DNA from: Scytonema millei VB511283
Lineage (GTDB): Bacteria; Cyanobacteriota; Cyanobacteriia; Cyanobacteriales; Chroococcidiopsidaceae
Assembly: GCF_000817735.3 (NCBI RefSeq)
Contig: NZ_JTJC03000002.1
Coordinates: 380,242 to 444,241 of the forward strand
Direction of reading: 5' to 3'
DNA: 64,000 nt
In this document: piece after piece, positions 34,577 to 44,505 of the stretch
How positions within the stretch are numbered: position 1 is the first letter of the stretch
Layout: every line of letters begins with the position of its first letter
Program-made: the position numbers and the translations under genes
Notes under the pieces: generated by a model
The model's input: the letters and a program-made list of their open reading frames with translations, nothing else
The model's database searches: none
Told to the model about the DNA's origin: nothing

Positions 34577-36466
34577 TTAACGGTAATTCGACAACAATTG
34601 CGGAATATAATCGTAACCATCTACACCGATCGCAGTCATAAATTGCGATCGATATTGTGCCAACACTTTTTGAAAAGCCTCTTGTCCCATTTGCCCTTGT
34701 AATACAGTCAACAAACCTGCTGCTTGTCGCCACTCAGGAGAAGCAATCCGCTCTAACATATACATGCCTATACAACCAACGTAAATTGCTTTTTCTTGTT
34801 GTTGTAAGCCATAATATGCTTCTGCTAAGTTAACTAAGTTGAGTCCTTGAAGGTACAAATCGCCGGAAGCTTGAGCGGCTTGAAATCCAGCTTGCAGATA
34901 ATCGATCGCAGCTTCAGGTTGAGATAAAATTAAATGCGCTGCACCAAGGCTACTGCAACATAATGACAAGCTTTGTCTGTCGTTTAACTGCTGAGATAGC
35001 TTCAATCCTTGTTGTAAGTAACCGATCGCCATTTCATAAACTTCTGGTTCTGACCTTTCAATAGCCTGAGCCGAATATACCTCACTGTAGCCCAAATTCG
35101 CTAAAGCATTGGCTTCACCTAACTTGTCTCCTACCTGGCGGCTGAGAAGTAGCGCCCGCTGGCTGTAATTAATCGCTTCGTCGTATTGTTTCTTTGCTAC
35201 ACAAATTCGGCTGAGATGATTTAAATCGGCAATCTCACAAGGTACATCCTCCGCAGCACGGGCAATTTCCAAAGCGCGATCGTAAAACTGGGTTGCTTGG
35301 TGATAATTTCCCACAGCCTGCTGCGAATAACCTAAAAGTGTCAAAATTCGAGCTTTTTCCTGAGTGCCTTCGACTTGCCGTAAAGGTAAATCTAAATAGT
35401 CAAGGGCAGATTGTAGGTGTCCGCCATTGAACGAAGCAAAAACACCACCGTAGAGGGGAAAGTATTGCTTTTGAGCAAAGGCGCGTAAAATTTGCAGTGC
35501 AATCTGAAAACAACCATCCGCTAGCCGTTCGCGATGGCTGGAATTGAGGCGAGTTGCTTGCATGAAGCCATTAGCTAGCTCACCCCAAACAGCAGCAAAC
35601 GTGAGAAAGCAAGAGATTGCTAGACTTGACCCCAGCTTGGCATCGTAAATTCGCTGTTCCGTCCATCCAACCAAACCCCGTTGCAAAAACTGCAAAATCA
35701 GCGCCATTTCCACCCAATCATCGAGTTGGAAATATTGCTGAGTCGTCCATTCTAATAGAGATTGCTCTAAAGCCAGAGTTTGAAATAATGCTTGGGGAAT
35801 CGGACTATTAACTTGTTTTGCCCACAGCGCCCAAGGTCCGCGTTGTCCTGGTACGTTCTCAAAACCGATCGCGCTTTGCCCTGCATCGTACACCCAGCTG
35901 ACTAAATATCCTTCCAAATGCTGCCAAGACTGCAAGCCGCGATCGATCCCCATCGCCACTTGTTGCACCTCCGCCGCCATTTCTGGATCGATTTCACTTG
36001 CTTGTTGTTTTAAAGCCGCAGCTAATTGTTTGAGTTGGGCGATCGTCAGTGCTTGCTTTTGATTTGGATCGATAACTTGTAATAAATCGGCAAGTAAATA
36101 GGCTGGTTCGGAAGAGGCGATCTGTTCTGCTGCTTTAGCGATCGCGCTAGCGGCTCGATTTTGGGCGGCGGCGCGTTCCCATTCGCTTGCGATCGTTTTG
36201 ATTGCTCTTTGGGAACGAGTTGCTTTCGCTTGCTTTAATTCATCCTTTACCGTCTCAATCTCATGTTCGATCTCCATTGTGCGTTCGTCTAAACAGCGCT
36301 CGAAAATCTCCGCCGTACCAGGAACGACTTGTTGCGCTAGCATTTGATAGACTTGCTCTTTAGAACGAATTTGACCTTTCAGGGTAATTTGTACGATCTG
36401 GTCTATCAACGCCAAGTAGCGATCGCGCAGCGTCGGAGGATTGGAATGAGATAGAGAATCGGACAT
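34577..36466 (-). CDS. Large TPR-repeat protein
   Basis: The 629-residue protein has an alpha-helical N-terminal region (residues about 15-210, with a coiled coil around 70-120) and at least six tetratricopeptide repeats between about 370 and 600 (for example ALEIARAAEDVPCEIADLN, ALLLSRQVGDKLGEANALA). It has no signal or membrane segment and no catalytic domain, so a cytoplasmic scaffold or regulator is likely. The next gene on the strand encodes the OpuC-type binding protein; the link is unclear. Confidence 0.75.
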   Translation of the reverse strand: MSDSLSHSNPPTLRDRYLALIDQIVQITLKGQIRSKEQVYQMLAQQVVPGTAEIFERCLDERTMEIEHEIETVKDELKQAKATRSQRAIKTIASEWERAAAQNRAASAIAKAAEQIASSEPAYLLADLLQVIDPNQKQALTIAQLKQLAAALKQQASEIDPEMAAEVQQVAMGIDRGLQSWQHLEGYLVSWVYDAGQSAIGFENVPGQRGPWALWAKQVNSPIPQALFQTLALEQSLLEWTTQQYFQLDDWVEMALILQFLQRGLVGWTEQRIYDAKLGSSLAISCFLTFAAVWGELANGFMQATRLNSSHRERLADGCFQIALQILRAFAQKQYFPLYGGVFASFNGGHLQSALDYLDLPLRQVEGTQEKARILTLLGYSQQAVGNYHQATQFYDRALEIARAAEDVPCEIADLNHLSRICVAKKQYDEAINYSQRALLLSRQVGDKLGEANALANLGYSEVYSAQAIERSEPEVYEMAIGYLQQGLKLSQQLNDRQSLSLCCSSLGAAHLILSQPEAAIDYLQAGFQAAQASGDLYLQGLNLVNLAEAYYGLQQQEKAIYVGCIGMYMLERIASPEWRQAAGLLTVLQGQMGQEAFQKVLAQYRSQFMTAIGVDGYDYIPQLLSNYR

Positions 36467-36554
36467 GGTAGTTGGTAGTTGGTTGACGGTTGATGGTTGA
36501 TGGTTGACGGTTGATGGTTGACGGTTGTTGCTTATTATTTCATTATCCTAACCC

Positions 36555-36618
36555 TTCACTCCTCGCTCCTCGCTCCTCGCTCCTCGCTCCTCGCTCCTCA
36601 CTCCTCACTCCTCACTCC
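36555..36618. repeat. CTCCTCG(A) heptamer tandem repeat before the GDSL gene
   Basis: About eight copies of a 7-mer (CTCCTCG changing to CTCCTCA) end one base before the ATG at 36620. A longer reading frame passes through this repeat from 36518, which makes a false N-terminal extension of Leu/Ser/Ala/Pro repeats. A related GGTTGATGGTTGACG block lies at 36481-36530. Confidence 0.8.
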
Positions 36619-36619
36619 T

Positions 36620-37513
36620 ATGTTCCGAAAAATTGTATTAGTTGCCACGATAAGCGCGATCGCTGCCGTTCTATTTCAATTATCTAATTCGGCTCGAACG
36701 CAAAATGTCGCCCAAATTTATGTTTTTGGCGACAGCCTTTCCGATCCTGGCAATGTGTTTAAAGCTTCCCAAGGACAATTTCCACCCAGTCCACCTTATT
36801 TTCGCGGCAGATATGCAGATGGTTTAGTTTGGACGGAATATCTCGCTCAACAATTGAAATTAAACGCTAATCCCGATACTAATTTTGCTTACGGTGGCGC
36901 TACCACAGGTAATTCACAGGAGGTTCCTCTAGGATTGCTGGCACAAATCGATCGCTATCAAGCTAGTCATTCCTCTACCTCTAATAATGCTTTATACATA
37001 ATCTGGGCTGGAGCAAATGATTATTTAGGAGGTGGAAATGACACAAATCGACCAGTCAATAATTCAGTTGAAGCTGTCAAATCTCTGGTTAAACTTGGCG
37101 CAAAAAACATTTTAGTGGTTAATCTGCCAGATTTAGGTAAACTACCAGGAACGCGCAATACACAACAATCTGAAATCCTAAGCCAACTAACTCAAAAGCA
37201 CAACTCTCAGCTAGCTGATGCTTTGAAGAACTTACAGCAACAGCTTAAATCTGAACCCAATATTATTTATTATGATGTCAACGCTCTATTTAATCGAGTT
37301 ATGAACGAGCCAACTAAATTTGGCTTTCTCGATGTTATGAATACCTGTTTAAATGGCGAACTTAGCCAATATATGATTTGTTCCAACCCCGATAAATATT
37401 TATTTTGGGATGATATCCATCCCTCCACTGCTGCCCATAAATTGTTAGCAGAAACAGTTGCTAACAGGTTAAAATCTGCAACTACACAAACTCAGTCTGC
37501 TTATGCCAATTGA
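36620..37513 (+). CDS. Secreted GDSL/SGNH esterase-lipase
   Basis: I choose ATG 36620, just after the tandem repeat. The product has 297 residues with an N-terminal signal segment (VATISAIAAVLFQL). SGNH blocks are clear: block I FGDSLSDPGN with Ser39, the Gly and Asn blocks (FAYGGATTGN, WAGANDYL) and block V DDIHPS with catalytic Asp/His. It should hydrolyse esters, lipids or acetylated sugars outside the cytoplasm. It is a single gene; the neighbours are unrelated. Confidence 0.87.
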   Translation: MFRKIVLVATISAIAAVLFQLSNSARTQNVAQIYVFGDSLSDPGNVFKASQGQFPPSPPYFRGRYADGLVWTEYLAQQLKLNANPDTNFAYGGATTGNSQEVPLGLLAQIDRYQASHSSTSNNALYIIWAGANDYLGGGNDTNRPVNNSVEAVKSLVKLGAKNILVVNLPDLGKLPGTRNTQQSEILSQLTQKHNSQLADALKNLQQQLKSEPNIIYYDVNALFNRVMNEPTKFGFLDVMNTCLNGELSQYMICSNPDKYLFWDDIHPSTAAHKLLAETVANRLKSATTQTQSAYAN

Positions 37514-37585
37514 AAACAAGTATTAACCCGTTTCAACAGGTTTCGTCTGTGTAGTTCTGCATTATTCGCGCAACATATGAAAACT

Positions 37586-38062
37586 TCAGTTAGATTTTAA
37601 AGCTTCGTCTAGCACTTTTCGCGCTTCTTCTGCCTTAGCTTTTGCTTCCTGATAGCGGACATTGGCTTGAGCAAAAGTTTTCAATACTTTAAATCCTTCC
37701 TTTAATCGGGCAATTTCTTCATCACTAACAGATTTATCGGTAAATAGCACGTCAACCGCTTTACGAATTTCCAACGCCTCCGTGCGAGATTCTTGTACCT
37801 TCAGCTTTAAGGTAGCTAAGTTATTAAGTATCTGTACGGCTTGGGTAATTGCATCCTCATCGCTACTGAGATTATCCATCGGCTGTTCTTTGACTTCAAT
37901 CAATTGCTGCGAACTAAATCCCTCCGCTAAATCGGTGGGTAGTTCCCCAGCATCAATTAGTTCCATCAACCGATCCATCGCTTTATCGCGAGCTTTAGCT
38001 GAATCTTTACCAGAGACATTCAGGACAACTTCTGGAGCTTGGGGGAGAGTATATTTCGCCAT
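37586..38062 (-). CDS. Conserved hypothetical helical protein
   Basis: The 158-residue charged protein has long predicted helices and a C-terminal coiled coil rich in Ala, Lys and Glu (about 115-158). It has no signal peptide, no membrane segment and no recognisable motif. The composition suggests an oligomeric cytoplasmic protein. I do not recognise a family function. It is convergent with the GDSL gene. Confidence 0.65.
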   Translation of the reverse strand: MAKYTLPQAPEVVLNVSGKDSAKARDKAMDRLMELIDAGELPTDLAEGFSSQQLIEVKEQPMDNLSSDEDAITQAVQILNNLATLKLKVQESRTEALEIRKAVDVLFTDKSVSDEEIARLKEGFKVLKTFAQANVRYQEAKAKAEEARKVLDEALKSN

Positions 38063-38175
38063 AACCTAATTATATGCAAGAAGAGTTGCACAGCTACACT
38101 TTTATAGCAAGCGCGATCGCGTTACATGCTTTATTTTACGGTATAAAGTCAACTGTTGTAGTACATGGGTATTGA

Positions 38176-38235
38176 TTGGTAGTTGGTAGTTGGTAGTTGG
38201 TAGTTGGTAGTTGGTAGTTGGTAGTTGGTAGTTGG
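38176..38235. repeat. TTGGTAG heptanucleotide tandem repeat (8 copies)
   Basis: More than eight near-perfect copies of the 7-mer TTGGTAG lie upstream of the LysE-type gene. It continues into a GGTGCGTGGTGCGTG stretch. Another TTGGTAG block lies at 62008-62046. Confidence 0.85.
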
Positions 38236-38297
38236 GTGGTGCGTGGTGCGTGCAATACTTACGACTTACGATTTACGATTTACGACTTACTAATCTT

Positions 38298-38900
38298 ATG
38301 GAAATTAGCTTACTACTACGGGGACTAGCAATTGGTTTGGCGATCGCCGCACCTGTAGGACCTATTGGCATCCTCTGCATTCGCCAGTCGCTTGCATTTG
38401 GCTGGGTACATGGATTTGTAGCTGGTTTGGGAGCAGCAACAGCAGACGCAATGTATGGTTGTGTGGCTGCATTTGGACTTACCTTCGTCACTAACTTCTT
38501 AATCGAACAACAGTTTTGGCTGCGGTTGGTTGGCGGTGCTTTCCTTTGCTACCTGGGAGTCAAAACATTTATCAGCATTCCATCTGAAACTGCGGTATCA
38601 ACTAGAGGCAACACACTTACTGGAGTCTATACTTCAACGTGGATGCTAACACTGACAAATCCCGCAACAATCTTAGCTTTTGCGGCTATTTTTTCTGGAC
38701 TAGGCTTAGCCAGCATCGAACAAAATTACCTGTCAGCAATACTCTTAGTAGTTGGAGTTTTTTGCGGTTCCGCACTGTGGTGGCTGCTATTGAGTACTAC
38801 CGTCACGCTAATAAAGACAAAGCTGAACTTGAAATGGGTCAATCGCCTCTCAGGTAGCGTCATCACAGCATTTGGCATCGTCGCATTGCTAACTTTGTGA
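38298..38900 (+). CDS. LysE/RhtB-family amino acid exporter
   Basis: I start at ATG 38298; the longer frame from 38232 passes through the intergenic repeat (DLRLTIYDL-like residues). The product has 200 residues and about six membrane segments. The N-terminal GLAIGLAIAAPVGPIGILCIRQSLAFG and the following GLGAATADAMYG are typical of LysE exporters. It would remove amino acids or analogues from the cytoplasm. No regulator adjoins it. Confidence 0.87.
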   Translation: MEISLLLRGLAIGLAIAAPVGPIGILCIRQSLAFGWVHGFVAGLGAATADAMYGCVAAFGLTFVTNFLIEQQFWLRLVGGAFLCYLGVKTFISIPSETAVSTRGNTLTGVYTSTWMLTLTNPATILAFAAIFSGLGLASIEQNYLSAILLVVGVFCGSALWWLLLSTTVTLIKTKLNLKWVNRLSGSVITAFGIVALLTL

Positions 38901-39495
38901 CACACGCAAAATCCCCTTGTGTTCTTCTTTGCATCTACTCCACGAGAAGCCGCTTTGCGTCTTTGCGTGACACAAAATCACTCTTGTAAATTTTTATATT
39001 TATGGTAGAAATGTTGCACAAAAGACAGAAATTCTACTCGGTATAAGCAAATAAAATTCACGTCCAACCTGCGATCGCAAGAAAATTCTATCATTTTCGC
39101 AGGCAATTATTAAATTAGATAAAGTTAAGTAAACTAAGTTAAATGCACCTGCCAAAAATCATCAAGGGGTAGTATTTTTCGGCAGGAAAATGGTACTCTG
39201 TTCGCTTATAACTATAAATTGAATTCTCACAATAAATTCTCATAGATTCGTTTCCCTCGTTCGCGATCGCAATCTGACTGGAACTACCGATCTTTAACAG
39301 TGACCAGTGACCAGTGACCACGCACCACTCTTTCTTGATAACTGATAACTGATAACAGACGTTCCATGTAACGTCTCTACACTGATAACTGACAACTGAT
39401 AACTGATAACTGATTTAAAGGCGTACCTGCTGTCTTCTTTATCGAGCGTTCCTGTCTGTATCGTTTTCCCAAAACACTAATCGAACTCAGGATCT
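38901..39495. other. 595-bp gap before the RND gene
   Basis: No gene was found. There is an imperfect hairpin at 39148-39186 (CCTGCC-AAAAAT pairing with ATTTTTCGGCAGG) and a set of GTGACCA (39301-39320) and CTGATAA heptamers (39338-39412). The rest is AT-rich and unremarkable. The RND promoter is presumably here. Confidence 0.5.
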
Positions 39496-42400
39496 ATGTT
39501 ACTGAGCATTGCCAATACATTCATTAAGCGACCAGTCTTAACTACAGTCTGTACCGTGGTTATTCTTTTACTGGGAGCAATTTGCATTCCGCTGTTGCCC
39601 TTGGATAAACTCCCAGAAATGGCATTAAAGCAAGTTACCGTGACAGCAAATTATCTCGGTAGCGATGCCAAAACCGCAGAAGAAAACGTCACCACCGTAC
39701 TAGAACGACAGATCAACGGTACGGAACGGGCTGTATATATGTCCTCTCAAACAACGAATAATGGTGACACGACCATTAACGTCTCCTTCCCCACGGAGAT
39801 GGACAGAAATACCGCTCAAGTCCTCGTACAAAACAACGTCGCCGTTGCTGAAGCAGAACTACCAGAAGAAGTGAATCGCACGGGTGTCGTTACTCAAAAA
39901 CAATCTCCAACAATTACGATTGCTTATGCCTTTTATTCAGAGAAAAACGAGCAAGGTAACTATATTTACGACAACGTATTTATTAGTAATTATGTCGATC
40001 GCCTGATTTTCGATGAAATCAAACGGATTGAGGGCGTAGGCAATTTAAGAATCATTGGCGAACGAAGATATGCAATGCGGATCTGGCTCAATCCCGATGC
40101 ATTGGCGGCGAGAAATTTATCAGCACAAGATGTCATCAATGCCATTTCCGAGCAAAACATTCAAGTAGGAGCGGGTAGGATCGGTCAGCAGCCGACTCAA
40201 GCCAAGCATGACTATGAAATCGCCTTGCGCGCGATCGGTCGCTTTACGACTCCTGAAGAGGCTGAAGATATTATCGTCCAAGTTGGTCAAAACGGGACGC
40301 TCACGCGGCTCAAAGATGTCGGTCGTGCGGAAGTTGGAGCGCAAGACTACAGTTCCACAACGCTATTTGACGGCGCTCCTTCAGTCATTTTGTTAGCCTA
40401 TCAATTGCCTGGAAGCAATGCTTGGAATACAGCCAACTTAATTAAGGCGAGGATGGCGGAGTTAGAGCAAAGTTTTCCGCCAGGATTGAATGCAACGGTT
40501 GGTTTAGATAACACGTTGTTTGTTTCAGCTTCCTTAGATGAAGCCTTCAAAACTCTGATGGAAGCGATCGCCTTAGTCTTTTTGGTGATCTTTATTTTCC
40601 TCCAAGACTGGCGCACCACAATTATTCCCGCTTTGGCAATTCCCGTATCATTAATTGGGGCAATGGCGTTTGCTTTTATGTTTGGGTTTAGCCTAAATCA
40701 GTTAACACTATTCGGGGTAATTTTAGCCACAGGTCTAGTTGTAGACGATGGGATTGTGGTTGTCGAGGCGATCGCCGCTAAATTATCTCAGGGAATGCGA
40801 CCAGTGCAAGCGGCGATCGATGCGATGGGAGAACTCACTGGCGCAATTATTGCAACATCTGTCGTACTGATGGCAGTATTTATTCCCGTGACCTTCTTTC
40901 CAGGCACGACGGGAATTGTCTACAGACAGTTTGCCTTAATTATTGCCTTTGCGATCGCTATTTCTACCTTCAACGCCCTTACCTTTTCGCCTAGCATGTC
41001 AGCCATCATCATGCGACGACAGCAGGAGGTACACGGACCCTTGGGCTGGTTTTTTGGGTGGTTTAATCGCGGGTTTGACTGGTTTAAAGAACAGTATGGT
41101 AAGTCAGTAGAGTTTCTAATTCGCCTGCGAATGATAGTAATTCCGATTTTTCTAGCAGGCTTAATTGCTACGGGTTGGCTTTACCAGACTACGCCGCAAG
41201 GATTTATTCCCGAAGAAGATCAAGGCTATTTCTTTGCGATCGCCGAAGCTCCTTCGGGTGTCTCTTTAAATTACACCACCAATCTCGTCCAAAAAGTTAC
41301 CCAAATTATCCAACCGCTACCAGAAGTCGAACACGTAGTTGGTAACGCGGGCTTTGGTTTTCAAGGTAATGCTAGTAACAAGGCACTATTTTTTGTCAAG
41401 CTCAAAGATTGGGAAGAACGCCCAGGTGCAGACAAGTCAATTTTCGGACTCCTGCAACAAATTAACCAAAAATTGCAAGCAAATGTTCCCGAAGCCAGAC
41501 TAATCGCCGTCAACGCGCCACCAGTAGATGGGTTAGGTAGTACGGGTGGTTTCGAGATGTACATCCAAAACCGCCAAGCCTTGCCAATGGAAGCGTTGAT
41601 TGACAACACGCAAAAAGTAGTCGAAGCAGCAAGAAAGCGTCCAGAGTTAGCGGGTGTATTTACTCAATTTACCTTTGGCGCGCCCATGATGGAAATCTCC
41701 ATCGATCGCGAACAAGCTAAAGCCCTAAACGTCCAATTGAGCGATATTTTCAATACGATGCAGACATATTTAGGGGCGAGATATGTCAACCAATACGTTC
41801 TCGGCGGACGACTGTATCGCGTGCAAGTGCAAGCAGAAGAAACATCACGTTCCAATCCCGACGATATTGGTCGTTTGTACGTCCGTTCTGTAGATGGGAA
41901 TTCCGTACCACTGAGTAACGTAGTGAAAGTCGAGCAAATGACTTATCCCCCAATTATTACTCACTACAACGTCTACCCATCAATCAATATTCAAGGCGCA
42001 CCTGCACCAGGTTACAGTACCGGACAAGCAATAAGAGCGATGGAAGAAGTAGCAGAGCAAGTGTTGCAACCAGGATTCGGCTATGCTTGGACGGGAACAG
42101 CTTTTCAGGAAAAAGCTTCTGGTGGTGCTGCTCCGATTATTTTTGGTTTAGCCTTTGTGATGGTGTTTTTGGTGTTGGCGGCGCAGTACGAAAGCTACGT
42201 TGACCCCATCATCATCATGATTACCGTACCCTTAGCAATTTTAGGCGCGATCGGAGCGTTGCTGCTCCGTGCCAACTTGCTTCAAGCTGGTTCGGTTTGG
42301 CCTGTTGTCAACAATAACATTTACGCTCAAGTCGCTCTCGTCATGCTGATCGGCTTAGCCAGTAAAAACGCAATTCTGATCGTAGAATTTGCCAACCAGT

Positions 42401-42720
42401 CAGCAGAGCTAGGCATGAGCTACACCAAAGCAGCAATTCGAGCCGCAGAGGAACGCTTGCGACCGATTCTGATGACAGCAATTTCTGGTTTAGTTGGTTT
42501 TTGGCCCTTGGTCATAGCGGCGGGTGCTGGAGCCATGAGTCGCTGGTCATTAGGAACGGCACTATTTGGTGGCTACCTATTTTCGACGCTGCTCAGTTTG
42601 TTCTTAGTCCCGGTGCTGTACGTTGTTATTAAGAACATGGAAGAAGATTTCTTGAAACCCAAGAAACTAAGCAAGACACAGCAGAAAGAAGACAGACAGC
42701 CGCAACCATTAGCTAGATAG
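39496..42720 (+). CDS. RND efflux pump (HAE1/AcrB type)
   Basis: The 1074-residue protein has the AcrB layout: 12 membrane segments in two halves, each followed by a large periplasmic loop. The N-terminus IANTFIKRPVLTTVCTVV and the proton-relay Asp pair in ATGLVVDDGIVVVEAI (TM4) are visible, as is GLASKNAILIVEFA in TM10. It should export hydrophobic compounds by proton antiport. The periplasmic adaptor and outer-membrane channel it needs are not encoded beside it. A 31-residue membrane ORF lies 205 bp downstream. Confidence 0.92.
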   Translation: MLLSIANTFIKRPVLTTVCTVVILLLGAICIPLLPLDKLPEMALKQVTVTANYLGSDAKTAEENVTTVLERQINGTERAVYMSSQTTNNGDTTINVSFPTEMDRNTAQVLVQNNVAVAEAELPEEVNRTGVVTQKQSPTITIAYAFYSEKNEQGNYIYDNVFISNYVDRLIFDEIKRIEGVGNLRIIGERRYAMRIWLNPDALAARNLSAQDVINAISEQNIQVGAGRIGQQPTQAKHDYEIALRAIGRFTTPEEAEDIIVQVGQNGTLTRLKDVGRAEVGAQDYSSTTLFDGAPSVILLAYQLPGSNAWNTANLIKARMAELEQSFPPGLNATVGLDNTLFVSASLDEAFKTLMEAIALVFLVIFIFLQDWRTTIIPALAIPVSLIGAMAFAFMFGFSLNQLTLFGVILATGLVVDDGIVVVEAIAAKLSQGMRPVQAAIDAMGELTGAIIATSVVLMAVFIPVTFFPGTTGIVYRQFALIIAFAIAISTFNALTFSPSMSAIIMRRQQEVHGPLGWFFGWFNRGFDWFKEQYGKSVEFLIRLRMIVIPIFLAGLIATGWLYQTTPQGFIPEEDQGYFFAIAEAPSGVSLNYTTNLVQKVTQIIQPLPEVEHVVGNAGFGFQGNASNKALFFVKLKDWEERPGADKSIFGLLQQINQKLQANVPEARLIAVNAPPVDGLGSTGGFEMYIQNRQALPMEALIDNTQKVVEAARKRPELAGVFTQFTFGAPMMEISIDREQAKALNVQLSDIFNTMQTYLGARYVNQYVLGGRLYRVQVQAEETSRSNPDDIGRLYVRSVDGNSVPLSNVVKVEQMTYPPIITHYNVYPSINIQGAPAPGYSTGQAIRAMEEVAEQVLQPGFGYAWTGTAFQEKASGGAAPIIFGLAFVMVFLVLAAQYESYVDPIIIMITVPLAILGAIGALLLRANLLQAGSVWPVVNNNIYAQVALVMLIGLASKNAILIVEFANQSAELGMSYTKAAIRAAEERLRPILMTAISGLVGFWPLVIAAGAGAMSRWSLGTALFGGYLFSTLLSLFLVPVLYVVIKNMEEDFLKPKKLSKTQQKEDRQPQPLAR

Positions 42721-42765
42721 TTGACGGTTAACGGTTGACAGTTGACGGTCTCTCCCGATCGCTAT

Positions 42766-42899
42766 ATGGGTGGATTTACCAAAAAAACTCTGCTTTGGAT
42801 CGGTGTTTTGGATAAATTCGCCCCTTTGTGTCCTGATTCAGGGTGGGTTTATCGAAAGTTTCCCAGGGAAGTAAAAATTTCGGGTGAACCCGCCCCTAC
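42766..42899. repeat. Two degenerate copies of the 67-bp inverted-repeat element
   Basis: Degenerate arms GGTGGATTTACC / AAATTCGCCCC and GGGTGGGTTTATCG / GAACCCGCCCCTAC mark two adjacent copies (about 42766-42826 and 42840-42899). The second is closer to the consensus. Confidence 0.5.
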
Positions 42900-42925
42900 A
42901 ATTACCCATTACCCATTACCAAACA

Positions 42926-43021
42926 ATGTTTCGCAACTGGACTCTTGACGATTGGATCAACCACGTTCTGTTTACAGGCACAATTCTGTATCTGTTTTAC
43001 TCCTTCTTCTTGCACCACTGA
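42926..43021 (+). CDS. 31-aa single-pass membrane peptide downstream of the RND gene
   Basis: The short frame encodes MFRNWTLDDWIN, then a hydrophobic aromatic helix (VLFTGTILYLFYSFF) and ends LHH. The composition (Trp/Tyr at the membrane edges) is that of a genuine small membrane protein rather than random sequence. It lies between repeat elements, with no evident ribosome site. It might be a pump accessory peptide like AcrZ of E. coli, with no sequence similarity claimed. Confidence 0.4.
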   Translation: MFRNWTLDDWINHVLFTGTILYLFYSFFLHH

Positions 43022-43092
43022 ACAGTTATCAGTTATCAGTTATCAGTCAACCGTCAACTGTTAACCGTCAACTGTCAACCGTCAACTGTCTT
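43022..43092. repeat. CAGTTAT / TCAACTG-type heptamer repeats
   Basis: Several 7-mers of CAGTTAT followed by CAACTGT/CAACCGT variants fill this interval. A second block of AACAGTTATCAGTT repeats is at 44366-44420, after the next gene. Confidence 0.75.
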
Positions 43093-43172
43093 CACGGAGT
43101 ATAGCGAGCGCGTTTACTCTCAACCAAAAAACAGCAAAATAGTAATTGAGGATACATCTGTAGGAGCGATTC

Positions 43173-44360
43173 ATGCATTCAAGCACCCAGCCGCAGGATT
43201 TGGCGTGGCAGTTCTGGCTGGCTTTACCACTCTATCCATTTGGCAAGCGGCGGACGCTTTGCACGGAAGTTGTGAAGGATACGATCTGGACGTTCGACCA
43301 GCTTCAGGGCTTTTTCTATGCGGTTGTCACGATTCGGATGACTGTTGTTAAGCTTAATGCTGGTGGTTTGTTGATCTATGCACCCGTTGCCCCAACAAAA
43401 GAGTGCATTCGCATGGTAAGTGAGTTGGTGGCAAAGTATGGTGATGTGAAATATATTATTCTGCCGACTAGTTCGGGATTGGAACACAAGATTTTTGTCG
43501 GTCCTTTCGCTCGGTGCTTTCCTCAAGCCCAGGTTTTTGTGGCTCCGAACCAATGGAGTTTTCCACTCAATTTACCCCTGTCGTGGTTGGGATTTCCCCG
43601 AAAACGCACTCAAGTACTACCGGAAAACTCTCAAGAGGCTCCCTTTGGCACGGAGTTTGACTATGCCGTGTTGGATTTGGACTTAGGCAAGGGTTCTTTT
43701 GCAGAAGTAGCACTTCTTCATAAGCGATCGCGCACTCTGCTCTTAACTGATTCCATTATCTCCATTCCCGAAGAACCACCCGCGCTTTTGCAGTTAGACC
43801 CGTATCCTTTGCTGTTTCATGCTAGAGACAGTGGGAACGAGGCAATGGAAGACACTCCCGCCAATCGTCGTAAGGGATGGCAGCGGATTTGCTTGTTTGC
43901 AATTTACTTCCGTCCTAGAGCAGTAGAAACAGCTGGACTGGTACAAATGTGGCGCGATGTTGTGCAGGCAAAAGAGCGATCGCGACAAGCTTACTTTGGC
44001 TTATACCCATTCCGTTGGCAAGCGGGATGGCAGCAATCGTTCGATATGCTCCGTAGCAACGGTCGTCCGTTTGTCGCCCCAATTCTACAAACTCTGATTT
44101 TTTCCCAAGCACCACAACAAGTCTTAGACTGGGCTGATAAGGTAGCAAGTTGGGATTTCGGGCGAATTATTAGCTGTCACTTGGATGCACCAATCGCTAC
44201 AACTCCTTATGAATTCCGACAGGCTTTTGCTTGCTTGGAGCAGAATCCTCGCGTAGGTCAAAATGCTCCCTTACCAGAAGCAGACTTTGGATTCTTGCGG
44301 CAACTAGAAACATTTCTCGTCAAATATGGCGTTGCTACACCAGCTAAAGAGAAAGTGTAA
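43173..44360 (+). CDS. DUF4336 protein (metallo-beta-lactamase-like fold)
   Basis: The 395-residue protein matches the DUF4336 family of cyanobacteria and plants: LPLYPFGKRRTLCTEVVKDTIWTFDQ near the start (split over residues 16-45), ILPTSSGLEHKIFVGPFA and LLHKRSRTLLLTDSIISIPEEPP. The fold resembles metallo-beta-lactamases, but the usual HxHxDH zinc motif is not visible; the GLEHK and DSII segments may occupy those positions. The function is unknown. It has no signal peptide and is monocistronic. Confidence 0.75.
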   Translation: MHSSTQPQDLAWQFWLALPLYPFGKRRTLCTEVVKDTIWTFDQLQGFFYAVVTIRMTVVKLNAGGLLIYAPVAPTKECIRMVSELVAKYGDVKYIILPTSSGLEHKIFVGPFARCFPQAQVFVAPNQWSFPLNLPLSWLGFPRKRTQVLPENSQEAPFGTEFDYAVLDLDLGKGSFAEVALLHKRSRTLLLTDSIISIPEEPPALLQLDPYPLLFHARDSGNEAMEDTPANRRKGWQRICLFAIYFRPRAVETAGLVQMWRDVVQAKERSRQAYFGLYPFRWQAGWQQSFDMLRSNGRPFVAPILQTLIFSQAPQQVLDWADKVASWDFGRIISCHLDAPIATTPYEFRQAFACLEQNPRVGQNAPLPEADFGFLRQLETFLVKYGVATPAKEKV

Positions 44361-44505
44361 CAAACAGTTATCAGTTAACAGTTATCAGTTAACAGTTATC
44401 AGTTAACAGTTATCAGTTGTCAGAAAAGAGTGGTCGCTGGTCACTGCTCCCTAGTTTCATGTCGCAGGATATACTTTTTTAAGGAAGTGTCGCCAGCTGC
44501 GATCT

